From Sycon ciliatum (taxonomy: Eukaryota; Porifera; Calcarea; Leucosolenida; Sycettidae), in contig NC_088643.1 in NCBI RefSeq assembly GCF_964019385.1, positions 76,233,614-76,297,613 on the forward strand: a stretch of DNA of 64,000 nt. The letters run 5' to 3'. The position numbers and the translations under genes are program-made. The notes under the pieces were generated by a model. That model was not told the origin of the DNA. It did no database searches and saw only the letters and a program-made list of their open reading frames with translations. Below, piece by piece: positions 1-34,529 of this stretch. Within the stretch, counting starts at the first letter, position 1. Each line of letters opens with the position of its first letter.

Positions 1-12
1 TACGACTCCCTG
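1..12. mobile_element. Right end of a mini hAT-like palindrome (cut by window)
   Basis: TACGACTCCCTG equals the right end of the 43-bp element at 23530-23572. The rest lies outside the window. Confidence 0.45.
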
Positions 13-1099
13 ACAGAAACATCCTTGGGTGCCATACTGCTGTGTGTAAGAAGGGAACACGCACACTAGGCTGCAATGCACTCGGTACCCGAGGCCAGCT
101 CCGTATTTCACTGGTTCTTGCTGCATACCTAGGTGCACACATGTCACTGTATACGTACAGTGCTGCCCAATGAAATCCGATCTTGTGCGGCGTCATGTGT
201 GCGCCCTGCACCAGTTCACATCCCAGAGTTCGCAGGCCTCGGGCCACGCAGAGCCCACCACCACGTCCTTGATTTCATTTTAGCAGCACTGTAGTTTGTA
301 GTTGTACACACCAGGTCATTTATTTATTTTTATATTATTCCAAGCAATACATGGCTGGGGTAGCCAATGACCACTTTGCGTGGCGATTGCAGGGTTTTTA
401 TAGCCAACCATGGCTAACATGGAAAAGAGTAAGAAGTCAAAAAGAAAAGGAAAAGAAGAAAGAAGCAAATATGGACTAAAATTGTGGTCTACTGGTAAAG
501 CAAGGCGTTCTTGAATGCTGTTAAAGTAGAAAGGCCCTTTGTCTCCTGGTGCAGCTTAAGCCAATGCAAATAGCCATTGAAAAGGGGGGAGTGTAGCAAT
601 GCAGAAGAGCGGGCTAGAGGAAGGGAGAGTTGGTTCCTAGTGGAGTTATCCCGTCGGAACCAGTCAAATGGTTTTCAAAGATCCGGGGGTATTTTGGAAA
701 GTCGAATACGATGGATAAGACAGCACATCGTCATGCATGGGAATGGGTTACCAATTTCCCATTCCTCTTTTTTGGGTAACACGTGAACAGAACCCAATGT
801 GTGCCCATCTTCATACTATGTATATGTATTTGCCATTCTTGTCATTATATTCTCTTGGCATGCTGCATTTACGTGGTAACAAAAGTTAATCATTCTTGCA
901 ACAAAGAATGGGCAGAAACCTGACTTCAAACCTTCTTTCGAGCCAGGATATCATTTTTTTGTGGGGGGGGGGGGGGGGATTCGGACATCAATGGGAACCA
1001 AACCTTCGAACCTTCATTGCCAGCCTATGTTCTACATTGTGCATGTAAACCCGCGCTATGCTCTTCAATGTATTTCCTTGACACATTTGCCCCGTTTAG
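1..1099. other. Upstream sequence or intron of the kinesin gene
   Basis: I see no supported exon here, and in particular no kinesin P-loop. Bases 1-12 are the right end of a short hAT-like palindrome (see separate entry). There is a run of 16 G at 963-978. The rest is AT-rich and unremarkable. Confidence 0.5.
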
Positions 1100-22815
<21,716 letters not shown>

Positions 22816-23529
22816 GATTCAGGTTTCAAGCCAGCTTCTTGGCATCCACATGGCTTGTCTTAGCAGGTAGTGTGCCAGGCTGATGAGTAATTATTGGTCC
22901 TGGAACTTGAAGACAATGCAACGTCACAAGTATGTCAATTCTATAGCAATGTTGCGCAAACCTGCATAGCGTTCGTTGATCATGATGCATGTTGCTGTAT
23001 AACACTGGTCATTAGTACATGACTGTAACTTTTCTCGGCTTGACTTGACTGACTTCGCCTTGATGCCAACACACTTTTAATATTATTTTAGCTTTCCATA
23101 TATTCTACAATTCTCTGAAATAGCCCTCCACATCATAACTAGCATTCGACTCAGGACAATTACACAGCCAAACCCCAGAGTTGCTGTCTCAGTTTAATCC
23201 AGCAATGAGACAATGCTGATGTTTTATTTTATTTTATTGTATCGTACAGCGCACTGCATTTAGCGACAATGAATTGCTAGCCAGTTCTGCCTGCTCTATT
23301 TCTATTCTAATGTCTATGGCATACAGTGCTATGCACATAGCCATGGTGTCCCTGGAGTTTATGCTGCCACTCATGCACATCTTAGCACTAAGGCTGCTCG
23401 GCTTCTTACATCACAGTATACCTTTTAGTGCCTGAAACATTTTTGATCTTTATGGCCTGAAACCTGAATAGGGCGAATTGCGTGCCCAGCCTCAGGAGGT
23501 TTTAACATACCCGGAAATTTTGTTAGAAG

Positions 23530-23572
23530 CAGGGAGTCATAAAATACCGTATAGGTATTTTACGACTCCCTG
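23530..23572. mobile_element. 43-bp palindromic hAT-like insertion
   Basis: The element begins CAGGGAGTCATAAAATACC and ends with its near-perfect inverse. It is flanked by a perfect 8-bp direct repeat GTTAGAAG (23522-23529 and 23573-23580). A CAGGG terminus with an 8-bp target duplication is the hAT pattern. Confidence 0.8.
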
Positions 23573-23594
23573 GTTAGAAGCCTCCTGGATTTCA

Positions 23595-23722
23595 TGCATA
23601 TACATGTACATATACATGTGCATGCACATGTATATGTACATGTACATGTACATATACATACATGTGCATGCACATGTATATGTATATGTACATGTGCATA
23701 TACATGTACATGTATATGCATG
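23595..23722. repeat. TACATG/TGCATG alternating palindromic repeat
   Basis: Almost pure alternating purine-pyrimidine sequence built from acatgtac, atgcacatgtat and relatives. It can fold back on itself and is a candidate Z-DNA or cruciform site. Confidence 0.85.
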
Positions 23723-24392
23723 TCCTGGATTTTATGGCTATTATAATTCAAGAAACTGACACTGGCCAAAGTCCATCTCTTTTTCTCTCACTGGTCCATG
23801 TAAAACGATACGAGTAGATCATGAAGATGTGCATACACACTATTCACTCTTGACTACGATGGCGACAACGGCTGTATGCTGTTGACTGGGAGTACTGGTA
23901 CACTCTAGATCTACAAGTAGTTGCTTGGTGTGTACCGGTGTACCGGTACATGCAGGTTGGAGGCAGTTTGGGCCAAAATGTTAGTGTTGTAATATTCTGA
24001 CATCTGTTCATGTTCTCTGGACGTGTACATGTAGATTCGGTCTTCAGAATCATTCTCTGATAACTTCAGCAGGGCCCCGGGGTTTACTCCTATCCCAACA
24101 GGGGTCACCAGGGTTTTACCACTATTCCAGCCCGGTCGGTGTGGCTATTTTACCCTAAGTTCCAATGTTTGAACATCAAGTATCACTCCGGATATGCAGA
24201 CCCCATTATTTTATTTCAGATTCATAATGCATACCTGTGCTTTTCACAGTTCGTCTACCAACAATGAGCGAAGTATATCATCGAGGAACATTACATTTTG
24301 GTGAACAGAGTAATCATGATAATGCGAATGTACAATGTACATGTGCATGTACATGTAGAGCTGCATGACTGTAGTTTACATCAACCACACCT

Positions 24393-24434
24393 GGGGGGCC
24401 GGGGGGGGGGGGGGGGGCGGGGGGGGGGGGGGGG
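24393..24434. repeat. G-rich block
   Basis: Runs of 6, 17 and 16 G broken only by CC and C. It is a strong potential G-quadruplex on the + strand. Confidence 0.9.
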
Positions 24435-25317
24435 CAGGGTGCCCTACAAATACAATCCTGTAAAGACAGTTATCATGGCATGGCCATAGCCATTCAAAAC
24501 GTTTGTCAGATATGTGAGCGGATAGGAATGCAATATGCATGCGAATCACTCCAGAAACTCTCCAGGAACAGAGGGCCGAGAGATTCTCCGCGACCAGTCT
24601 ACTATCGTACCTCCTTATTGGCCGCCGGTGAGACACCGTGGTGGAGAATTGGCGACCCCTCCAGCTATGGCTATGGCGGACGAGCTACCCTCTAAGTCTT
24701 GCAGGACACTTACCCATTTCCAATTTGAACAATTTCTGTGTTTCATCCAGGCGAGTACCTCCTGGGGCCGTTGACCCACGATAGCCTCAGCCGCATTGTT
24801 GTCCCCAATGGCCAAACGCATTTCTGATACCGCAAGATGGTGAAACGGTCCTTTTATCACCTACTCACGACAAGTTCTTGCAGCAACTACCCAGTGTCGC
24901 GCAGAGAATCGAACAATTACTCCGGGATTGGACACGAAAGCATCTGCGAGTGTTCCCCCGACGACCACCCACACCACCGTGTTCAATACGAGTGGACAGA
25001 AATGACCAGAAATTGCCTTTAGGTCATGCTACATTGTAACACCATGATTGTGCTGTTGTGTGTCGCCATTGTGCCTTGATTGTAATTACACGTGACGCAG
25101 CAGCCAGAGTGCAATGATTGGTGCAGCAGCTTTCAATGCGCTGCCGCTTGATTAGTGGGTAGTCCTATAGCCTATAACATTGATTGACCTGCAGGGTGAT
25201 CATGGTGATATAGCGATCACCTTCCTGCACTTCAACTACATGTAACCGTTCATGTACCACTGCGCTAGTAGTCCGGTAGTGCAGACGATAGCGAATGATG
25301 GTGGTCTACTGAAGATA

Positions 25318-25500
25318 CAGTAAAACCTGGCAAGGCGACCATTAATTTTGGATAAGGTGACCACCTGTCCTTGAAGACTACTGAAACCAGGACCAAAGGA
25401 TGGTATTTCCGGTCAAATGACCCTCGAAAAGGAGACCACCTGGTAACAGAGACCACGTTTTGAAGGTCATATGAGCGGTCGTCTTAGGCAGGTTTCACTG
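25318..25500. mobile_element. pogo-like MITE, copy 1
   Basis: This 183-bp element starts CAGTAAAACCTGGCAAGG and ends with the inverse GGCAGGTTTCACTG, flanked by TA on both sides. Two more copies lie at 49511-49688 and 52519-52685. CAGTAAAACC termini with TA targets are typical of the pogo/Tigger branch of Tc1/mariner. There is no coding capacity. Confidence 0.8.
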
Positions 25501-28419
25501 TACATGATAAGCAATGCTAAATACTGCCACTAGTGACGTTTTGGAAAGCAGGAGCAGCTGAAGAAAGGAATTCACCTTGTCATGCAGCCGAAGAACCAAG
25601 CCTGCACCAACCCCATCTCACCACATCAAACCAAGACAGTAGTATGTACTGGTAGAAGGTACATGTGTACAGTCATGTACTTGTACCTGTAGGAAGTGCA
25701 GGCAAGACATCCGAAGAGCGCGTCAGAAATGGTTGGTTGGGATTCTGTGGCGATTGGAATTTCGTAGTTGTTTGTCCGCCTTCCCATCTGGCGTACAGAT
25801 GGAGGCCGGTCAATATTCCGATGAACGCCTTCCTGAAAGCGATTATTCTTTGCTCAATTTGTTTCTTTGAGCCAAACGCTGAGCTACATCGGTAGGAACT
25901 GTGAAGATCTAGGGTGTGGTGGTTCTGTTGCTTTGAGCAACCGCGAGACTAGCACAGTAGCATTCATGCAAGCAATTGGGAGGATTCCATACTACTTGTA
26001 CCCACACTACAGTCTTGCGAATTTACTGTCAGTATTCATGTCCCCGTCGATGTCTGTGTAGGAATTTAGAATTCCGCTGTAGGGGAAAGTTTCAAACGAT
26101 TAAATGTGTTAATGGTGTTACTGATGTGCAGTTTTTATGATAGTATTTCGATAAAGAACGTCTCTGGTCACTCGTCAGTTGAATGCAGAGGAAGTGTTGC
26201 CTGTAGGCAAGCACTTCCAGTCGGCTTTGCAACTACCGTCGTATCGATGGCTGGTAGAATGAACGCAGTGCCTGTGTTCCGCTTTGCCAGCATGATTACC
26301 TGTTTCGCTGTGGTGGCGACTACTGACCTCCAGTAACGCTAAGTAATTAGTTAGCATCGCTTTGGGCAATAGCTCAGACCCTTACAGGATCACACTGATC
26401 CCACGTTTCCCAGGTGCTCAGTGTAACTTATCAGCAGCAAAAGCGCTTAGTTTCCGACGCAACCGGTTCATTGGGACATGTAGTCATTTCCGAAGATGGC
26501 TGCCAGCGATCACGAACCCCCTAAGAACCCCCCCCCCCCCCCGTGTGTGTCTAGGATGGCCTATCAGGCTATCAATATTACAGTAGAAGGGCGGTTCAAG
26601 TAAGCTACAAAAGACCTTTTTTAAACTGCAGAAATGTCGTTTCTTCTCGCCTGCTGCGAAGGGGTGGCCCCTTTCTAGGTTCTACTGCCGTACTGGAGTA
26701 GCGCGATTTGTAGAGGCGCGATTTGTAGAGGGTCTACCTGACTTCACCTTTAATACTAATAATAGCAGTGTTTGATTGACAGACAGGATAAGAAATCGAT
26801 AACCACATGCCGAGTGATCTCAGCACTGCAATCGGTCAGCACCCGACACGTGGCTAGCTAGAACCTACTCGACCACTAGTTCCTAGTGCCAGTTTAACCT
26901 GGATGAGAAACGCACCATTCACGCCTGTTGATTTCCCGACATGCAGCAGCCATTTTGCTGCTTACCTCCGGCTACAGCACACAGATTACTCTATAGTTCC
27001 TATTGGCCACCATGCAGCTTTCACTCGGGACGACAAAGGTCTGTAGCGAAACCCCACGAAGGTACGATGTCAGCGGGATTAAAACTTCAAGCAGCAGGGG
27101 TGGAAGTGTCTTTTGGCTTGCTGGGATGGAACTCCGCCCACTGTGCGTCGACTAGTGACTAGTGTAGATTAGACGTATCATGTCGTGTCATGTCAGTACT
27201 ACACACAGTCAGTAGTGCAACTACATGTGTATGCTCCCCGGAGGTTAGCACTTACTCTCCTTCGGAGATAGAGAAAGTGAGGACGTTGCGCACAGCGTGT
27301 GACTGTGGTTTCTCTTGACCTGGATGATACTATAGTATCTGCACGTCCTCAGACAGTTTGCAAGAACTGAACGCACTGAACCCACTGACCTCGCCTAAAC
27401 ACAAACAATTCCCTAGTCATACTTCCTGTAGTGTATGTGACGTCATGTCGTTTGTATGGTAGAAGTCTTTGCACTGTTTGCAGTGAACATGTACCAGCGT
27501 CATATCCTTAGTCCATGCTGTAGCAACGGTTTGCGTTACCATGATTACGAGCATGGGAACATTAGTAAGTTCGGTTCCGTGTTCTGTTGCTCGCGATCGC
27601 GGGCCTTAGTAATAGGAACTTACAAGCATGCATCCATCAGTATCGACCTGTGCAGCTGCAGGGTGTACTGCACCAGTTGCTGTGAGTTGCCCGCCGGCAC
27701 ATACATACTCTCTTTGCGCCGATACTGTACACCGTTGTGGGACGAATATGGCACATGAGCAGCGGCACAATACTGCACTCTCGACGCCGCGTACTACCAA
27801 TGCGCATCGGGCGGACGGAACAAAGTCTGTCTTTACAGATTTTGCCGCACCAACACAATGTGACTGCTGTACCAGTACATGTCACAAGGCGCAAGTGTGT
27901 TTGTGTGGTGCTACACTATTACTCAGCGAGAGTCAATGGGCCCTGGCAGAGTGATAGTGTAGCACCAGTTGAACTGCAGGTGCGGTGCATACTCACTACT
28001 GCTAGTATGTACTGGCAAATCCATGCTAGTATTTCTGATTGAGTTGGTAATGACCAACGCCTCACCTGACAGTGTTTGCAGTGCGGGATGGATAGACATC
28101 GCGACATGATCTGACCCAGTAGAAGTGCCTGTACTGGGTGCGACCATCTGGACAGTGGCACTCTGCGGTGATCACGTGCACACATCACTTTCGACCCCAG
28201 ATCTGGGCGAGCGTGTGGACCATGTGGATATCCAGTCATCATGGTCATAATTGTAGCTATGCATGTGATGCTATTAGTATTACTACTAACGACTTAATGT
28301 ATGTTGTAAGAACAGTAATTACAATGTAAGTCATGTACTATCTGCAGTTCTCTCCCTACAACGGCTACATCGCATTATTGCCAACCATACACCCTTCGAC
28401 AGACAAGGACCTACTCCAT

Positions 28420-28790
28420 CGGACACGCACACACAAACAGGCACCGAGATTCCCCCATCAACAGTGCCCTCACCCTCTACAACTCACTCCCTATCGACAT
28501 CACAACCCAACCTCGTAGAAATTCTTTCCTAAACAATGCATCCAGTCTTCTTTTGAGCAGTACCTGTTCCTGCTCCGCGCATCCCCCTGGTTTCTGATAT
28601 CTCGAACGTGTACTTAACTATCTGGATCACCCCTGCTAACGTTATTGCCCCCGCTTGTTTTTCATGATCCATTGCTTCTTGCCTCCCCGGTTAATTTCCA
28701 TCTAGCTGTTTCTGGCTAGTAGTACCAGTTCTATCGCACTTATCAATCATCCTTATTGGCGTCACGCCATCTTGGAATAAAAGAATAATA
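28420..28790 (+). mobile_element. Decayed LINE 3' end
   Basis: One frame reads RDSPINSALTLYNSLPIDI, which resembles the C-terminal end of LINE reverse transcriptase proteins (the LWNSLP-type motif). Non-coding sequence with AATAAA near 28778 follows. No reverse transcriptase core remains, so the call is weak. Confidence 0.35.
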
Positions 28791-29348
28791 CATGGCGGGA
28801 GGGGGGGGGGGGTGATGATCAATGACAGCACGCACGCGTTCCTACGGAAGTAGAAGAACAACAGGACACCAGATTGAGAGAGTTCTCACAAGAGACGCTA
28901 ATTGTGCGGTATCCTTGGTTTTCACAGCACGTCCACTAAACATAATACATGTGCAAATTTGATTCAATAACGACATGGCCTATGGCGGGCACTCGATGGC
29001 TTCCATTGCAAAACTTGCCTTTGGAACACTAGATGCTAGTCGCAGTCACAACCACCACTCTCCTTACAACATACACATGCACATCAGTGACATGTTGTAG
29101 TAGTTCACTTGTTGTACCAATAATTGTACATGTACTACAGTATCAAACACATAGATAGCTACAGTACATACATAGTCATGAACACATACCGGGTAGTCAC
29201 ATAGTCATGAACACATAACGGGTAGTCACATAGTCATTGTTTTGCGCCTGTTTTATATCACCCCACCCAACTTACTCGCACGTACATGTACATCGCACTA
29301 GTGGCCCATATCATTCACTCGCGCTATATTACCCAAGCTTGCTGCCCC

Positions 29349-29406
29349 ATCAAGAGTACATAAGCTCCCTGGCCTGGGAGCTTACATGACTACTAGTACT
29401 CTTGAT
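29349..29406. repeat. Imperfect palindrome
   Basis: ATCAAGAGTAC at the left is inverted as GTACTCTTGAT at the right. An inner pair AAGCTCCC/GGGAGCTT surrounds the centre. No direct repeats flank it. Confidence 0.7.
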
Positions 29407-29889
29407 CACATCTTCAGAAAATTGTAGTCAGCTCCTGTCTGCTGATCCGTAAAACCGCGAGACTGAGAGTCACCATGGTCACAGCAAAAACTCTTTGTTT
29501 CCCTCTTTCAAGTTTGGGTAGTCATTATACTATTTAGATGCACACGTGCAGGAGTGCAGGAGTGCAGTGTGTAAGCATTTTGTTTGTTGGCAGACTCCAT
29601 GTTGTGATGTGGTTGGTAAAATCAGGGAGCACAATTATTACAGTCATACACTGAACGTGAACGTGTGCCTGTTCTCACAGTCACCACCTCCCAGGTGAAG
29701 GTGCAGATTGTGCTTCCGCGAGACTGAGAGTCCCAGCCTAGGACCCAGGTCAAATCAGCAGCTAACACATACAGTCGTGTATACGGCATCCTCCAGTCCT
29801 GCCATTGACGGTTACTCTACATCATAACTATACTGCACGAACACAAAAATTAATACGGACTTACAGTACAATATTCCGAGTGTTTGTGG

Positions 29890-30040
29890 TCTACTACTAG
29901 TACACTAGTGTACAGTCATGTACATGTATGTCATACATGTACATGACTGTACACTAGTACTAGTACTAGTACTAGTACTAGTACTAGTAGTAGTACACTA
30001 GTGTACAGTCATGTACATGTATGTCATACATGTACAACCT
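29890..30040. repeat. Complex inverted and direct repeat with (CTAGTA)n
   Basis: ACACTAGTGTACAGTCATG occurs twice in direct orientation (about 29900 and 29996) and once inverted between them (near 29942-29957). Both flank a CTAGTA tandem at about 29953-29990. Confidence 0.8.
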
Positions 30041-31314
30041 GCATATCATGAGCCTGGACTTCACTCCTTCTACTGGATGATTGCAGAATGCAGACCCAAG
30101 CATGGGTACTTGTACGAGAAGTGCACACCAAACCTGCTACAAAATGCAGTGTAGTGATACTTATTACATGTACATGTATTGTGTTCGCTGTACATGTTCA
30201 GGTCTGTACTGCTGATTCCCACCAACTCAAGGAGGCTGCAAAGATGTCTTATTCCACCAGTCACGTGATATACATGTACCCTATAATGTTGATTGGTGTG
30301 CTTGGGGCTGATACAGTGATAAGGGCTTGCATACTGCAGACAAACACGTCAATAGGGGACAGATAGCCAACGGCAAAGGTGGAGGAGTATCAAACAACTC
30401 TGCTTGTGGATAACATCGGATGTAGTCTATACCCTGTTGATCTAGACACCATGGTCAAGCATTTACTTCAACTAACTTGCAAGCACAAACAATATCGAGA
30501 TCCATGTCCGAGGGGTGTGCCTTGGCGAAGAGTGTATACAGTGGTGAAGAGGACACTAACAGTCCGAGATGTTGGTGGTGTCACTGGTGAGTGGTGTGGG
30601 AATGGTCATAACTCAACGCACCCTCAAGGTGCTAAGTCAGCCACAGTGTATCGGATACCACTCCGGCTGACTTTAGGTCTTGACCTGCACCATACAACAG
30701 GCCGGGGAAAGGGGACTTCTGATTAGCGGATACAAGTGCTAGCCGAATGCATGTGGAATGGTGTCGACTCCTGTGGCACACAGTGGTTTGAAGAATTTTC
30801 GGCAGGATTGTACAACTTGGCTCTGCATCATCGAACACTGCCGATCTAGATGTAGATGTGCGTATTCCATTGGCAATTTACATCATGACTGTATCTCCTT
30901 CAATCTCACCGAACCGATCACACATGTACCAGCAATATTGAACTTCATCCATTTTCACTGACTGCTTTCCAACGCGTCGTACAGGATAACAGCACGACCA
31001 CTTTAAGTTAGTTGATCAGCGTTCCAACATCGTACCCTGTACTGTGTACTGTGATGGAACTATTTTTTAAACTTTGCACCGTCATGTCTGAGCGTGACGG
31101 ACAATCTTGTATGCTAGCAGATAAACCCGATTTGGTGCTTGTTATGGGATGTTGCAGCAACAGAAGCGGCTGTGGAATTTACCTGAAAGCCAGCCCTTGG
31201 CTGAAGATGGGACATGTTTCCCAGGCACAATTGTACGGAAACTATAGATCATGTTATTTTGCATTGAGTAAGAGCAGGAGGGTAAGTCTCCAGCCAGATT
31301 GGCGACATGTCATG

Positions 31315-31497
31315 TCAGTTGAATGCATGACGCTCGCTGACCTCTTTCCTTGACTCAGTTCCCTTTCGAAGGCGGCCACGAGTTGCCTCCGTCGGAGCTC
31401 TCGCTGACACCGCTCTCACGAACCCCATGATGTGCAGGCTCAGTGTGCCTGTCAAAGCCACGAAGAAAGCAATGCTAATGCCAAAGGGCAGTGTCAT
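31315..31497 (-). other. Small ORF with signal-peptide-like start
   Basis: The 60-codon frame begins MTLPFGISIAFFVALTGTLS, a plausible hydrophobic signal sequence, and continues Arg-rich to a stop. No family is recognised, and there is no supporting promoter or splice evidence. It may be a chance frame. Confidence 0.2.
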
Positions 31498-34186
31498 ACG
31501 TTGTAGAATGTAGAATTATGTACATGACTGTGTAGTAAAGTACTAAGTACTAACTGTACACCCTACACGTCCATGCCTATAGGCTATGCTTATGTGCGAG
31601 TGCGAGTGACTTTACGTTTTCACAGGTTGTGTAATGGTTGTTATGTTACAACCTCCACTCAACTCTGTACTGTACTGTACTGTACTGTACTGTACCACAA
31701 TCCCGAACCGAGCCGTACACTTCGTCGAAAGGGGCAGTCTCTAGCGATCCACTGCCACGTATCACCTCGTGCATGGCTAGTGAACCAAGACAGACATCCC
31801 AGATCTTGTCGGATCCAGAGTACCAACTCGATCACACAGCTTGTTGAACCCAGGGGATGGATGATTGATCAGAGAACCGCAGGAGGTGTGTGCTAGATGG
31901 TACCATGGTATTCGAGCCCAGTTTTTCCGGTACTTCAACCCCTACCTTTGATCATTATACCCATTAGCAGAGGATGCCCCGAACAATCACATGCCCAAAC
32001 AAACATAGCCCAACATAGCCCAGTACATTGTACATTGTACGTGCTGGCAAAGGTACGTTCGAAGGCCCGATCCTCGGCTATTGGCATTGTAGCTTCCTTC
32101 ATGCATGGAAAGTGCTACTGTATGAGACTAGCAGCATGAAACGTTCGTAATGCTACTACTGTACTAGTATATTTCAGCTCGTTCTGCGCCACCGGTGCTA
32201 ACGTTTTTGATACTTTGTGGAGGGTTTTCTCGTTACTGGTATGCGGGTGAGTCCTGCTGGGTAGACCCTACTACTTTTTGTAGTCCATTTTATTCATCCT
32301 GATTGACTGTGGCAGACGTGTGAGGAGCGCCGAGCTCTGTTGAAAACTCGCCGCGCTCACCACGAACCAGTAGATCATTGGTCGTCTAGTGGCAACCTTG
32401 AGCCGCTCCTAACGATGCACACCTCGTACACACAAGTGCGACTAGGAACTTCGTAGTTCCTTGGCCACGGGTTACCCGCCTTGTAGCACAATGATCGACC
32501 GACTTTGTCGCCATGCCTTTGCTGATGTCACTGACTACAAGGTCGGGGAATGAACTACATCATCAAATCAGTACAGGCGAGATCTTGTCGGATCTAAACG
32601 GAGACTGCCTGAGACCTTTCCTTTTCCAATCAAGAGAAGACGACAAACAACCAAACTGAATTAGCCCCATCACGGGCTCGACACGATTCAGCCATGACCT
32701 TTTGAGCATAGAATACACTTCACACGTCTTGACAGAATTAGACTCTTATGACCAGGTTTCGTTACTAGTAAGTGAACCAAAACTTAAACTATGGCGCGCA
32801 GGGAGAGAGGGGGGGGGGGGGTATACTATAGGGATTGAATGTTAAGTTGATCAGGCGACTTAGCCTTCAGGAATACAACTATTAGCACAAAGGACATGCA
32901 TGTAAGAGTTAACAAGTTGCAGATCCTGAGGTTAATATGTGAGTAGGAAGTTCCGTTGGTTCACAATCATTATTGCTGAACTCAAAGTGTTTACACGCCC
33001 TCGGTGTATTGAGCCAAAGAATACCAAGCATAACAATGACTTTGTACTGTGATTGGTGGTGGATGCATCTGCTCCTCCGGCGAAAATTCCACAGCGAGTA
33101 CACTGATAGGTTTTTGTCTTTTTTCTTGGCTGCAGCATCTGCTATGGTCTGCGTTATGCCCGACTAGCAGTCCCCGTCGGAATTCTCTCTTTCAGGTAGC
33201 TGTCAGTTGTGCTAGGTTCCATGACATGCCGATGTAAAATTTACTGTCAACGCTTCAAACTCCGAGTCATTCTCGGACTACAACTATGCTCGATTTGAGC
33301 TCAAAGTCCGAACATGAAATGCATTCTTGTCCGAAATGGACATGATTAGTGTTTGCCGACGCTCATGAAAGGCATGTAGCAGTCAGCGAGACCCGTCAAA
33401 TTCGGCCAAGGCAAGATTTTTCAGCTCTGACAAAATGCGGGGACCACCGCGGATTGCCAGCTTCCCAGCTAGGTTTGGCTAGAATACGCAGTCAGGTACA
33501 TAATACATTAGCCCCGAGCGCTCCACGGTACATGCAGTAACTATACAACCATGCAGTGTTCACCCATCAGGTTGTACTGTTCCGTATAGGCGAGCTTAGC
33601 CTGTTCCTTGGTGACGTTCATCGTTCAGCCGACACACAATTCGCCCTCTCTCTACCTCTCTCTCACGCACATACGCACGCTGGTGCTGACTAGATTAGAA
33701 AAAACATGGCTCAGATCGTTTCAGAAAGCAGCAAACGGAGTGACGGACACCCGCTGTGCCGTTGTGTCTACTGCTGCGATCCAGCAGCAGCTGCGCTGGG
33801 ACTAGTTTTTACTGTTGCATCTCATTCTCGTGATCCTCTCCTGACATGTAGATGTACACCCTGGCCAGGATTTATAAAACACCCTTCATTGGCCTGGATG
33901 CACTCAGACGCACTGTTGGACCCACGCAGACGCCAGGAAAAGCCTGAAGCGCAGCCAGTATTGGCAGAAATCAGCTGTGCGGTCGAGAAGGAGAAGGCGA
34001 GGCAAGCCAACCGACCAAGCCCAGTCCCACAAGGTAAAGAGCACTTCTTTCCCAGTCAATACATTAGCTGAGCAGCACGCTTAGTTGTTGAGCGATTCAC
34101 TGGCAACTCTAGCAGCGGAGCAGTATTGTGCTGATGGGGTGTAGGTGAGGAAGTGAGGTATTAAAGTCATGTGGGGCTCGCGGCAG

Positions 34187-34194
34187 TATAAAGG
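34187..34194 (+). promoter_or_regulatory. TATA-box-like motif
   Basis: TATAAAGG in a GC-rich setting (CGGCAG before, CGGCCG after), about 1.7 kb before the WIF-NTR start codon. It could belong to a promoter on the + strand, but no transcript start can be shown. Confidence 0.3.
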
Positions 34195-34529
34195 CGGCCG
34201 AACCTGGTCAACACACCGGTGATCCTTAGGATTAAAGTACTTGCCACTAGTGTGGCAGTATGTGCCATGTGCTATGTATTGTGCTATGTATGGTACAGTG
34301 TTGGATAGGGCATATCACTCTAGATTACCTTACAAGTACATGATTGTGTAGAAGTATTCAGTCTGCATGTGGATCTACAGTGCATGTTTTCACAGAACGC
34401 ATAGTAGTCAGTCAGAGCATTGGTCTTAGAGGCTATTTTAATTGTAGTGGTGCTGGGCCTGGGCCTGTGGTGTACATGCACTGGCACTACTCCACTGTAT
34501 CCTGCATTCTTAGGATGATCCTGGCTTAG

